Shown here one piece after another: positions 34,021-41,797 of a stretch of 64,000 bases of DNA. This DNA is from JBBDXS01 sp040902195 (lineage in GTDB: Bacteria > Chloroflexota > Dehalococcoidia > DSTF01 > RBG-16-68-14), in contig JBBDXS010000003.1 of the NCBI GenBank assembly GCA_040902195.1, forward strand, positions 62,001 to 126,000. Reading direction: 5' to 3'. The number at the start of each line of letters is the position of its first letter. Positions within the stretch are counted from its first letter, which is position 1. The notes beneath the pieces were generated by a model. The model did no database searches. It was not told where the DNA came from and was given only the letters and a program-made list of their open reading frames with translations. The translations under genes and the position numbers were made by a program.

Positions 34021-35721
34021 CTAGGGGCAGACCTCCCCGACGGGGCCCTTCCCGCAGCCGAAGCGGAACGCGACGTCGAAGATGTCGTTGAACAGATCGA
34101 CGGTGCCGTCGCCGTTGACGTCCCAGGGATACCAGGGGTCGGTGTTGGGCGTGTTCAGGAACGTGAGCGCGCACTCCTCCCCAGCGAGAGGCGCAGGGTA
34201 CGTGCACACCTGTTTGGGTGTGACGGCGGTGTGCTCCGGCGCCGCCTGGCTCTCGACCACACGGTAATCGCCCGCCGTGAGCAGCAGCTTCACCGAGCCG
34301 GCCGCCGGGTCGTCGTCGTTGCAGACGCCGTCAGGCTGGCAGATGGCGTCGGTGTCAGGGAGCCCGGCGAAGTCGTTGTCGCAGACTTCGAAGAGGGCGA
34401 CCTGGCTCGCGTTGCGCACCTCGAAGCAGGTCTTGGGAAGCGCGTACTGCCCCAGGTTGGTGATGTTGAGCGGAAGGACCTTGGCGGCCGCGGAACAGTT
34501 CGCGTCGTTGCAGTGCAACAGCTTCAGGTCGCCGTTGGAGGCGTCGTAGTAGCTGACCACCGGGTTGCCCGCGGCGTCCAGCGCCAACGACGTGTGCCAG
34601 CCCACGATGCCGGCGGTGTCGGGCGACGTGACGCTGTCTCCACCAGCCGTGCAGTTGGCGTCGTTGCAGTGCAGCACCTTCAGGTCGCCGTTCGTCTGGT
34701 CATAGTAGCTGACCACCGGGTTGCCGGCGCCGTCCAGCGCCAGCGACGTGTACAGACCGACGCTGGCAGTGCCGCCCGTGTCCGGCGAGGTAGGGGTCTC
34801 GACGCCGGCGCAGTTGACGTCGTTGCAGTGCAGCACCTTCAGGTCGTCGTTGGTGGCGTCCCGGTAGCTGACCACCGGATTGCCCGCGGCGTCCAGCGCC
34901 AGCGATGTGTAGACGCCTACCGAGCCGGCCGCGTCGGGCGAGGTGATGCTCTCGCCGCCGCCGGCGCAGTTCGCGTCGTCGCAGTGCAGCACCTTCAGGT
35001 CGCTGTTCGTGCGGTCCCAGTAGCTGACCACAGGCCTACCGCTCGCGTCCAGCGCGAGCGAGGTGTACTCGCCCACACTGCCGATGGTGTCCGGCGACGT
35101 GACGCTGTCGCCGGGGGAAGTGGCAGCACAGTTGGCGTCGTTGCAGTGGAGCACCTTTAGGTCGAAGTTGGTGGCGTCCCGGTAGCTGACCACCGGGAAG
35201 CCGCTCGCGTCCAGCGCGAGCGAGCTGTACTCGCCCACATTCCCGACGGTGTCGGGCACCCAGAGGCTCTCGCCGCCGGGAGCGCAGAAGGCGTCGTCGC
35301 AGTGCAGCACGTTCAGGTCGCCGTTGGTGGTGTCGTAGTAGCTGACCACCGGGCTGCCCGAAGCATCCAGCGCGAGCGAGGTGAACGTCCCAACGCTCCC
35401 CAGGATGACCGCGAAGCGGGTGCTCTCGCCGCCGCCCGCGCAGAAGGCGTCGTCGCAATGGAGCACCTTCAGGTCGCCGTTGGTGGCGTGATGGTAGCTG
35501 ACCACGGGGTTGCCTGCGGCGTCCAGAGCCAGCGATGTGTCCAGGCCAACGCTGCCCGCCGTGTCGGGCGACGTAATGCTCTCGGCAGCCGCGGCCGGGC
35601 TCGCGCCGCCGGCCAGCGTAAACGCCAGCACCAGCGCCGCCAGCAGCGTCCAGCGCCAGGAGCGCCTCAGCTCCAGGGGGCCGGGAACGTTGATCGTGAC
35701 CTGCGGGATCGTGACTTGCAT
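34021..35721 (-). CDS. Secreted seven-repeat propeller-like protein with dockerin
   Basis: About 566 residues. After a long N-terminal segment and signal peptide come seven repeats of about 52 residues, each with a TSLALDxxGxPVVSYxDxTNxDLKVLHCxDxxC core; seven is the classic beta-propeller blade number. A prealbumin-like domain follows (TCFEVRNASQ), and a single LFNDIF-type calcium loop (DVNGDGTVDLFNDIF) ends the protein. ATG 35721 has AGGAGG 6 bp upstream. Likely to be surface-bound through its dockerin. The ligand is unknown. Confidence 0.78.
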   Translation of the reverse strand: MQVTIPQVTINVPGPLELRRSWRWTLLAALVLAFTLAGGASPAAAAESITSPDTAGSVGLDTSLALDAAGNPVVSYHHATNGDLKVLHCDDAFCAGGGESTRFAVILGSVGTFTSLALDASGSPVVSYYDTTNGDLNVLHCDDAFCAPGGESLWVPDTVGNVGEYSSLALDASGFPVVSYRDATNFDLKVLHCNDANCAATSPGDSVTSPDTIGSVGEYTSLALDASGRPVVSYWDRTNSDLKVLHCDDANCAGGGESITSPDAAGSVGVYTSLALDAAGNPVVSYRDATNDDLKVLHCNDVNCAGVETPTSPDTGGTASVGLYTSLALDGAGNPVVSYYDQTNGDLKVLHCNDANCTAGGDSVTSPDTAGIVGWHTSLALDAAGNPVVSYYDASNGDLKLLHCNDANCSAAAKVLPLNITNLGQYALPKTCFEVRNASQVALFEVCDNDFAGLPDTDAICQPDGVCNDDDPAAGSVKLLLTAGDYRVVESQAAPEHTAVTPKQVCTYPAPLAGEECALTFLNTPNTDPWYPWDVNGDGTVDLFNDIFDVAFRFGCGKGPVGEVCP

Positions 35722-36087
35722 GGGAGACCTCCTCTGCGAGTGCATGACGGGCGGCGCATGGCTACGTCGGGGTGCGCGTGCGGGGGCCGGCGATCGCGGG
35801 GCTGAGTCCTCGCCACCGGTTTCGAGTATGGCCTAGTATACAGCGGGACCGGCTCCTGCCATCTCGGGGCTGCTGCCACCTTCCTCTTCGCGCTCTTCCG
35901 TCCCTCCTCTATCTTCGATGGCATCATGACGAGCGCATACCTTCCGCCACCCGCTGCCCGCAAAAACAATCTTCGACGGTCGAATCGGGAAAATACGCCG
36001 CCCTTAGATTCAGAAACCCGTCGCGTTTTTTCCTTTTTCGCAAAACGAATCGTCCGCCGCGTATCATGTCGCCACAGGAGGCCCGCC
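35722..36087. promoter_or_regulatory. Divergent intergenic region
   Basis: It holds TATACT (minus strand, 35835-35840), a possible -10 for the propeller gene, and an AT-rich patch (about 35960-36050) that probably carries the enoyl-CoA hydratase promoter (TATCAT near 36062). No reading frame here looks like a gene. Confidence 0.3.
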
Positions 36088-36939
36088 ATGCCAGACAGCT
36101 CCGTTGACTACACCACGAAGGGCCGCGTCGCGTTCGTGACGCTGAACCGGCCGGAGCGCCTGAACGCGATCGATCGGTCGCTGACGTCCGGCCTGGAGGA
36201 GAGCGTCGCGCGCGCCAACCGAGACGCCGGCGTGCGCGTGATCGTCCTGCGCGGCGCCGGGCGCGCGTTCAGCGCCGGCTACGACCTGCAGACCGCCCCC
36301 GAGAACGAGGAGCGCGCGCAGGAGCGCACGGGCGGCTGGGACCCCGTCGTGGACTTCCGCGGCATGTCGATGAACGTGCGCTCGTTCATGTGCCTGTGGG
36401 AATCGGCGAAGCCGGTGATCGCGCAGGTGCACGGCTGGTGCGTCGGCGGCGGCACGGACATGGCGTTGTGCTCCGACCTGATCTACATGGCGGAAGACGC
36501 GAAGATCGGCTATCCGCCCTCGCGCGTCTGGGGCACGCCGACGACGTGCATGTGGGTCTACCGCCTCGGGCTGGAGCACGCGAAGCGGATCATGCTCACC
36601 GGCGAGGCGCTCGACGGGATCGAAGCGCAGCGCCTCGGCCTCGTGTCAAAGGCTGTGCCCGCCGACCGGCTCGCGGAGGAAGTCGAGTCGTTCGCGGAGA
36701 AGCTCGCGACAACGCCGGCGAACCAGCTCGTGATGAACAAGCTGCTCGTGAACCAGGCGTACGAGAACATGGGGCTGCGCACAACGCAGATGCTCGGAAC
36801 GTTCCTTGATGGCGTTGCGCGGCACACGCCGGAGGGCATCGCGTGGCGTGACGTGGCGATGCGCGAAGGCTTCCAGGAGGCGGTGCGGCAGCGCGACGAA
36901 CCCTGGGGCGATTACAGCGCCCGCGAACGACCGACGTAG
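36088..36939 (+). CDS. Enoyl-CoA hydratase/isomerase family protein
   Basis: 283 residues of the crotonase fold, which hydrates or isomerises acyl-CoA thioesters. Motifs are LNRPERLNAID, the oxyanion-hole segments AFSAGYDL and HGWCVGGGTDMAL, and a later TGEALDG. The usual catalytic Glu positions are not both obvious, so the exact reaction is open. AGGAG lies 7 bp before ATG 36088; earlier starts are unlikely. The downstream palindrome is shared with the nitroreductase gene. Confidence 0.85.
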   Translation: MPDSSVDYTTKGRVAFVTLNRPERLNAIDRSLTSGLEESVARANRDAGVRVIVLRGAGRAFSAGYDLQTAPENEERAQERTGGWDPVVDFRGMSMNVRSFMCLWESAKPVIAQVHGWCVGGGTDMALCSDLIYMAEDAKIGYPPSRVWGTPTTCMWVYRLGLEHAKRIMLTGEALDGIEAQRLGLVSKAVPADRLAEEVESFAEKLATTPANQLVMNKLLVNQAYENMGLRTTQMLGTFLDGVARHTPEGIAWRDVAMREGFQEAVRQRDEPWGDYSARERPT

Positions 36940-36964
36940 GGACGAGTTTCAAACCCGCGCCTAC
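36936..36964. repeat. Palindromic repeat GTAGGGxCGxGTTT/AAACCCGCxCCTAC
   Basis: An inverted repeat of the same type as 33969-33996. It contains both convergent stop codons (36937-36939 and 36961-36963) and could act as a shared terminator. Confidence 0.55.
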
Positions 36965-37452
36965 CACCGCTCCTGGTGCACCAGCTCCTCGAGCGGGGTG
37001 CGCGCGATGCCGCGATGGAGCGACTCCTCCGACTCGGGATAGCCGAACGAGATCACCATCGCGACGCGGTGCTCGGCCGGCAGACCCAGCGTCTTCGCGG
37101 CGCAGTCCTGGTCGTGCATAGCGACCGGACAGGACGTGATGCCCTCGTCCCAGGCAGCCAGCATCATGTTCTGGGCCGCGCGGCCGGCATCGAACGGGCC
37201 GCCTCCGGGCGTAAGCACGATGGCGATCGCGAGCGGCGCGTTCGGCACGTGCTTGGCGAACTGGCCGCACGCGGCGACTTCGCGCTTGCGCTCGTCGTCT
37301 CGCAAGACGACGAAGGCCCAGGGCTGGGTGTTCTTCGAGCTGCCGGACATCCGTCCAGCCTCGAGGATGCGCCTCAGCGACTCCTCCGGGATGGGCTGAG
37401 CAGTGTACGAGCGGCTATCGCGCTTCGTTCGGATACAACTGTAAACTTCCAT
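36961..37452 (-). CDS. Nitroreductase family protein
   Basis: 163 residues, an FMN-dependent nitroreductase. The N-terminal motif is SCIRTKRDSRSYTAQPIPEE, then GSSKNTQPWAFVVLRD and DAGRAAQNMMLAAWDEGITSCPV, and the C-terminal HRVAMVISFGYPE. ATG 37452 has AGGGAG 6 bp upstream; an earlier in-frame start at 37530 falls inside a repeat. The substrate is unknown. Confidence 0.85.
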   Translation of the reverse strand: MEVYSCIRTKRDSRSYTAQPIPEESLRRILEAGRMSGSSKNTQPWAFVVLRDDERKREVAACGQFAKHVPNAPLAIAIVLTPGGGPFDAGRAAQNMMLAAWDEGITSCPVAMHDQDCAAKTLGLPAEHRVAMVISFGYPESEESLHRGIARTPLEELVHQERW

Positions 37453-37486
37453 TCCAGTCTCCCTTTCTGGGTCCGAAGCGACAGGT

Positions 37487-37575
37487 TCCTTCGCTTCGCT
37501 CGAGGACAGGCTCTTCAGGCTCCTCCCCACCGTCGCGCTCTAGCCACTCCTCCTTCGCTTCGCTCGAGGACAGGC
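37487..37575. repeat. Two direct copies of a 25-bp repeat
   Basis: Identical TCCTTCGCTTCGCTCGAGGA... copies at 37487-37511 and 37551-37575 lie upstream of the nitroreductase gene. Similar short Chloroflexota-type repeats occur elsewhere in the window. Non-coding. Confidence 0.6.
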
Positions 37576-37669
37576 CTCAGGATAACTAGGCAGAGCGGGG
37601 CGATTGTAGCACATCCGTACCAGAGGCCTATGGGAGAAGTGGCGGGCGGTCGAACATTGAGAAGAGAAC

Positions 37670-38392
37670 ATGGAGCCACACGAGACGGTCTCGGCAATCA
37701 CGCCGCTCCTGCGTAATCGCGCCCTACGCGTCCTGCTGCTTGCCGGGCCCGGCATCACGGCGTCTGTCGCCGTACTTTCGGCGGCGTCCGGGGCGCCGCT
37801 GGCCGCAATCGTCGCGATCAACGTGGCGACGGGCCTGCTCATCTCGGGCGTTCTGTTCGTCGCCGCCAGCATGCAGGCGCATCGCGTGGCAGGGGACCGG
37901 GAATCGCTCGCGAAGGCCGCGGAAGAGGGCCAGTGGCGGGCTCGCATGCGCTCGCTGTCGATTCGGAACGAGGAAACCGGGCTGTATAGCGACTGGTACT
38001 TCCGCCTGCGCTTACAGGAGGAAATCGACCGGTCGGCCAGATACGAAGTGCCCTTTACGCTGGTGCTCGGCAAGCCGTCCTTCATCCACAACGAGCTCGA
38101 TGCCCGGGCCACCTCCGGGCTCTTCTACGACCGCGTACGCAAGCTCGTCCGCCATACCGATCTGCCCGCCATCCTCAAGGACGGCACGCTCGCGATCCTG
38201 CTTCCCCACACGCGAGATGGCGCAGTGGTGCAGCAACGGCTCGAGAGCTCGCTGGCGTCCTCGAATCTGGAGACCGGGAGCGCATCGTACCCGGCGGCCG
38301 GCGCCGACGCGGAGGCTCTGCTCCTAGCTGCAACTCGCGACGCTAACCGCAACGGCTCCCCAGGCCAGACGCCTCCGCGCGTCGCCTCCTAG
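37670..38392 (+). CDS. Membrane protein with degenerate GGDEF domain
   Basis: 240 residues: two N-terminal transmembrane segments (about 18-65), a short linker, then a diguanylate-cyclase-like domain (NEETGLYSDWYFRLRLQEEIDRSARY and TLAILLPHT). The GGDEF active-site motif is replaced by LKDGT, and the upstream metal site is also altered, so no catalysis is expected. It may bind c-di-GMP or act as a sensor. Function unknown. Confidence 0.7.
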   Translation: MEPHETVSAITPLLRNRALRVLLLAGPGITASVAVLSAASGAPLAAIVAINVATGLLISGVLFVAASMQAHRVAGDRESLAKAAEEGQWRARMRSLSIRNEETGLYSDWYFRLRLQEEIDRSARYEVPFTLVLGKPSFIHNELDARATSGLFYDRVRKLVRHTDLPAILKDGTLAILLPHTRDGAVVQQRLESSLASSNLETGSASYPAAGADAEALLLAATRDANRNGSPGQTPPRVAS

Positions 38393-38443
38393 GACCTTCC
38401 ACCAAGCAAAAACGCCGCTTCCTTAGCCCCTGCTATTTTAGTC

Positions 38444-38475
38444 TTGACATCGACAAACTATTAGCCTATGCTAAT
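38444..38475 (+). promoter_or_regulatory. Promoter with ATTAG-N6-CTAAT operator, copy 1
   Basis: TTGACA (38444-38449), a 17-bp spacer and TATGCT (38467-38472). The inverted repeat ATTAG-CCTATG-CTAAT (38460-38475) overlaps the -10. The upstream ATTTTAGT is also shared with the second promoter at 40111. It drives the binding-protein gene. The DtxR/MntR-like look of the half-sites is only a suggestion. Confidence 0.8.
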
Positions 38476-38493
38476 CCCACTCTTGAGCTTACG

Positions 38494-38643
38494 GTGTTTC
38501 TCGATCCGGTCGAGGCGCTGCCGCTGGCAATACGGATGGGGGTGCCCGTCCTCCTGAGTGAAGGCTCAGACGACCCAGGCTCCGGAATGGTACCGGAGCA
38601 ATTTCAGCGGCTTATCGATTCGTTGGATACACACGACATTTAG
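38494..38643 (+). CDS. Possible small leader protein (49 aa)
   Basis: A GTG-started open frame between the promoter and the binding-protein gene, encoding VFLDPVEALPLAIRMG...LIDSLDTHDI. Composition is protein-like. No clear ribosome site is seen, and it may be non-coding. The frame is open further upstream. Confidence 0.3.
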   Translation: MFLDPVEALPLAIRMGVPVLLSEGSDDPGSGMVPEQFQRLIDSLDTHDI

Positions 38644-38667
38644 CAGAACTTGAGGGGGGAAACTGGT

Positions 38668-40074
38668 ATGGCGACTCCAACAACCACAATGGGCCGGCTG
38701 CTGGCCTGCATTCTGCTGCTGACCATGGCGGCGATCGCGGGCTCCTGCGGGGGCGACGGCGGAGGCGATACAAAGATCGTCATCGCTGTGCAGCCGACGA
38801 GCACAGCAAGTGAGTTGACGGACGACGCGGAAGAAATCGCGTCGTTTCTCGAGGACCAGATGGATGGCGTCGACGTGGAGATCATGTTCCCGACAAGCTA
38901 CGCCGGAGTGATCGAGGCGCTGCGCTTCGGACATGCGGACGCCGCCTTCATGGGTGCGTGGCCAGCCGCCCTGGCAACGCAGGAGGCGGACGCCGAGGTA
39001 GCACTCGCAGAGATTCGCGAAGTGGCCATCGGGGACGAGATCCAGGAGCAGCCGTACTACTACTCGTACTGGGTCGTGATGCCTGACAGTCCATACGAGA
39101 GCCTGGAAGACCTAGCGGGAGCAGACGTTGCGTTCCCCAGCCAGCTCTCGACATCAGGGTATGTGGCCCCGATGGCGCGGATGGTGGAGTTGGGTCTGCT
39201 GGAAGAGGGCGCCCCGGATCCTGAGGACTACTTCGGGGAGGTGTTCTTCGCGGGCGGCTATGCCCAGGGCTGGGCCGCGCTTGAGGAGGGCCAGGTCGAC
39301 GCGACGATTATCGCCGGGGACGTGCCGGAGGAGCTGTACCGCGAGGTGCTTGACAACACGCGCATCATCGAGGAGCAGGGCCCTGTGCCGTCCCACTCCG
39401 TTGTGTTCAGCAATGACCTCGAAGAGCCTGTGCGCACGGAGCTGAAGAACGCGCTGCTGGCCCTCGGTTCGGACGAGAACCGAGAACTGATGCGCACCTT
39501 CATCTCCGGTATCTTCCTGCGCTTTGAGGAAACAACGACCGACGAGCACCTTGGGAACCTGAGCACATACCTGACCCTGACGGGCCTTGAGTTCAGCGAG
39601 GGCAACACCGGCGCACAGCCCGACCCCGATCCCGATCCCGAGCCGGCCACAACCCCACAGCCCGACCCCGATCCTGATCCCGAGCCGGGCGCGGAGCTTA
39701 CGCCGCCGGACGGGGCGGCCCAGGTGCTCGTTCAGTTGCTGGAATGGGAAGTCGATGCAGAAGTTGACACGGCATCAGCCGGCCAAGTGTATTTCCTCGC
39801 AGACAACGTCGGAGCGGAAACGCACGAACTGGTCGTCGTGAGGAGCGACCTCGAGCCAGGCGATCTGCCGGTCGTGGACGGGAAGGTGGACGAAGAAGCC
39901 GTCGACTTCAGGGGCGAAATCGAAGGGTTCGCCTCAGGGTCGCGGGCGTCCGGCGTATTCGATCTCGATCCGGGGACTTACGTGCTGTTCTGCAATATCG
40001 TCGAGGTGGAGGAGGACGGAGAGCTGGAGAGTCACTACGAGCAGGGGATGTTTACCTCGTTTCGCGTGGAGTAG
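38668..40074 (+). CDS. PhnD-like ABC substrate-binding lipoprotein fused to a cupredoxin domain
   Basis: 468 residues. A signal peptide with a Cys-containing box (GSCGG) leads into a PhnD/phosphonate-type binding domain to about residue 315 (ADAAFMGAWPAAL, ADVAFPSQLSTSGYVAP), a repetitive PDPDPDPEP linker, then a C-terminal cupredoxin-like domain. The type 1 copper ligands are visible: His386 (ETHEL), Cys442 (LFCNI), His456 (SHY) and Met461. The ATG at 38668 follows GGGGGG. Phosphonate, phosphite or metal-complex binding are all possible. The fusion is unusual and suggests copper-linked electron transfer or metal sensing. Confidence 0.8.
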   Translation: MATPTTTMGRLLACILLLTMAAIAGSCGGDGGGDTKIVIAVQPTSTASELTDDAEEIASFLEDQMDGVDVEIMFPTSYAGVIEALRFGHADAAFMGAWPAALATQEADAEVALAEIREVAIGDEIQEQPYYYSYWVVMPDSPYESLEDLAGADVAFPSQLSTSGYVAPMARMVELGLLEEGAPDPEDYFGEVFFAGGYAQGWAALEEGQVDATIIAGDVPEELYREVLDNTRIIEEQGPVPSHSVVFSNDLEEPVRTELKNALLALGSDENRELMRTFISGIFLRFEETTTDEHLGNLSTYLTLTGLEFSEGNTGAQPDPDPDPEPATTPQPDPDPDPEPGAELTPPDGAAQVLVQLLEWEVDAEVDTASAGQVYFLADNVGAETHELVVVRSDLEPGDLPVVDGKVDEEAVDFRGEIEGFASGSRASGVFDLDPGTYVLFCNIVEVEEDGELESHYEQGMFTSFRVE

Positions 40075-40110
40075 AGGCGGAACAGCCGGTCGGATATCCC
40101 CATTTTAGTG

Positions 40111-40142
40111 TTGACAACGCACGGGCATTAGGTGACACTAAT
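40111..40142 (+). promoter_or_regulatory. Promoter with ATTAG-N6-CTAAT operator, copy 2
   Basis: TTGACA (40111-40116), 17-bp spacer, GACACT (40134-40139), and ATTAG-GTGACA-CTAAT (40127-40142) at the same offset as copy 1. It gives the ATPase and permease genes their own regulated start. Confidence 0.78.
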
Positions 40143-40180
40143 TACTGAGCCAGGGTAGACGGGGAGGCCTTCTATACAAC

Positions 40181-40981
40181 ATGGGCGAGCAGGCGCTGTG
40201 CAGCGGATCGCCGTCGGCGACGGCGAACGGCAGCAGGGAGGCCAGGGCCATCGAGGGCGCTCCCTTGCCAGCGCTTACGGCCCGGGGGCTGACCTTCTCG
40301 TATAACCGGAGGTCGGCCGCCCTTCTCGACGTGAGCCTTGAGGTACGACCTGCCGCGCTCACGATGATCCTGGGCCGAAGCGGGAGCGGCAAGACGACCC
40401 TGCTGCGCGTACTGCGCGGTCTGCTGCGCCCTCAGCAAGGAGACGTGCGGCTGACGGGCACGCCCGTCAACGGCACGAAGGCCGAAGCGCGTCTCGCGTA
40501 TGTGCCGCAGACGCTGGGCCTCGTGCGGAGCATGACCGCCCTCGACAACACGCTCACCGGGGCGCTGGGACGTATCGGCACCGTGCGCTCGCTGCTGCGG
40601 CTCTTCCCGCGCGAGATCGTCGACGAGGCGAAGAACACATTGGTCAGCCTAGGGCTGGGCCACAAGATTAACGAGCGCGTGCATGCGTTGAGCGGTGGCG
40701 AGCGCCAGCGCGTCGCGATCGCACGGGCTCTCATGCAACACCCAGACGTGATCCTGGCTGACGAGTTCGTGTCTCAGCTAGACCCGATAACGGCGACCGA
40801 GACGCTGCAAGCAATGCGCAAGCTGGCCCACAGTGGCGTAACGCTTCTCATCACGACGCATGAGACAGACATCGTCGCTGAATACGCCGACCACGTCGTC
40901 GTCATGCGCGAGGGCGCGATCATCCACGACGGCCCGGCCGAAGACCTGACGGAGCCGGGCATGCTGGAGTTGCTGGCGTGA
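40181..40981 (+). CDS. ABC transporter ATPase, PhnC-like
   Basis: 266 residues. Walker A is GRSGSGKTT, the ABC signature is LSGGERQRVAIARAL, Walker B is VILADEFVSQLD, and the switch His follows in ITTHE. Closest in style to PhnC, the importer ATPase for phosphonate. The N-terminal 30 residues are extra and low-complexity. The stop overlaps the permease start (GTGA). It presumably works with the binding protein at 38668. Confidence 0.87.
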   Translation: MGEQALCSGSPSATANGSREARAIEGAPLPALTARGLTFSYNRRSAALLDVSLEVRPAALTMILGRSGSGKTTLLRVLRGLLRPQQGDVRLTGTPVNGTKAEARLAYVPQTLGLVRSMTALDNTLTGALGRIGTVRSLLRLFPREIVDEAKNTLVSLGLGHKINERVHALSGGERQRVAIARALMQHPDVILADEFVSQLDPITATETLQAMRKLAHSGVTLLITTHETDIVAEYADHVVVMREGAIIHDGPAEDLTEPGMLELLA

Positions 40982-41790
40982 AGGCGAGCACCATCATGAG
41001 CCGCGCGGCATACGTGCTAATAGCGGCTGCGGCGATCGTCTCGATGGACCGCATGGGCCTGCTCGATATGGGCGAGTTGCGGCCTGCGGCTGGGCGGCTG
41101 TGGGACTTTGGCACGTCCCTTTTCCCGCCCGCAACGGATGTCCTGCCCACGCTGGTCAGCGCAATGTGGGAGACGATCCAGATCGCGTTCGTCGGAACGG
41201 TGCTCGGCTTCCTGCTCTCACTGCCGCTGGCCTTCCTCGCGACAAACACGCTCTTTGGGCCTATCGTTTCGGCGCCGGCGCGACTCGTGATCGGTGCGGT
41301 ACGCACGGTGCCTTCTCTACTTTGGGGCGTCGTCTTCGTGGTCGGCTTCGGACTGGGGCCGGCAGCTGGGGCCTTGGGAGTTGCGCTCTATTCCGTGGGC
41401 TACCTCGGCAAGCTTCAGTACGAGGCGTTCGAAGCGGTCGACACGGAGGTGCTGGAGGCTGTCCGAGGCGTGGGAAGCAATCGTTTGCAGCTCTTCAACT
41501 ACGCGGTGCTTCCTGAGGCTGCGAATGCTGTCATCAGCCAGCTTCTCTTCATGTTCGAGTACAACATCCGCGCCTCGTCGATTATGGGCTTCGTGGGCGC
41601 CGGCGGCATCGGCTATTACATGCTGGGCTACCTGCAACTCCTGCAGTACCAAGAGTTGCTCACAGCGCTACTCGTCACGTTTGTCGTAGTGATGACGATC
41701 GATATGGCCAGCATGCGCCTGCGAGCGTTGGTCCTGGCTCCGACAGGGCAGCGCACCCGGGCTCCCCTTCTGGCCGGCGTTCTTCCGTAG
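40978..41790 (+). CDS. ABC transporter permease, PhnE-like
   Basis: 270 residues with about six transmembrane segments and an importer EAA-like loop (EAVRGVGSNRLQLFNYAVLPEA). Several segments resemble PhnE (RTVPSLLWGVVFV, GFVGAGGIGYYMLGYLQLLQYQ). The GTG start overlaps the ATPase stop. It forms the membrane channel of the transporter with the preceding genes. Confidence 0.85.
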   Translation: MKASTIMSRAAYVLIAAAAIVSMDRMGLLDMGELRPAAGRLWDFGTSLFPPATDVLPTLVSAMWETIQIAFVGTVLGFLLSLPLAFLATNTLFGPIVSAPARLVIGAVRTVPSLLWGVVFVVGFGLGPAAGALGVALYSVGYLGKLQYEAFEAVDTEVLEAVRGVGSNRLQLFNYAVLPEAANAVISQLLFMFEYNIRASSIMGFVGAGGIGYYMLGYLQLLQYQELLTALLVTFVVVMTIDMASMRLRALVLAPTGQRTRAPLLAGVLP

Positions 41791-41797
41791 CCCGGAG

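Noticed and set aside
38668..41790. Confirmed phosphonate degradation locus
   Set aside because: Only the transporter is present; no phnG-M or phosphonatase gene is nearby.
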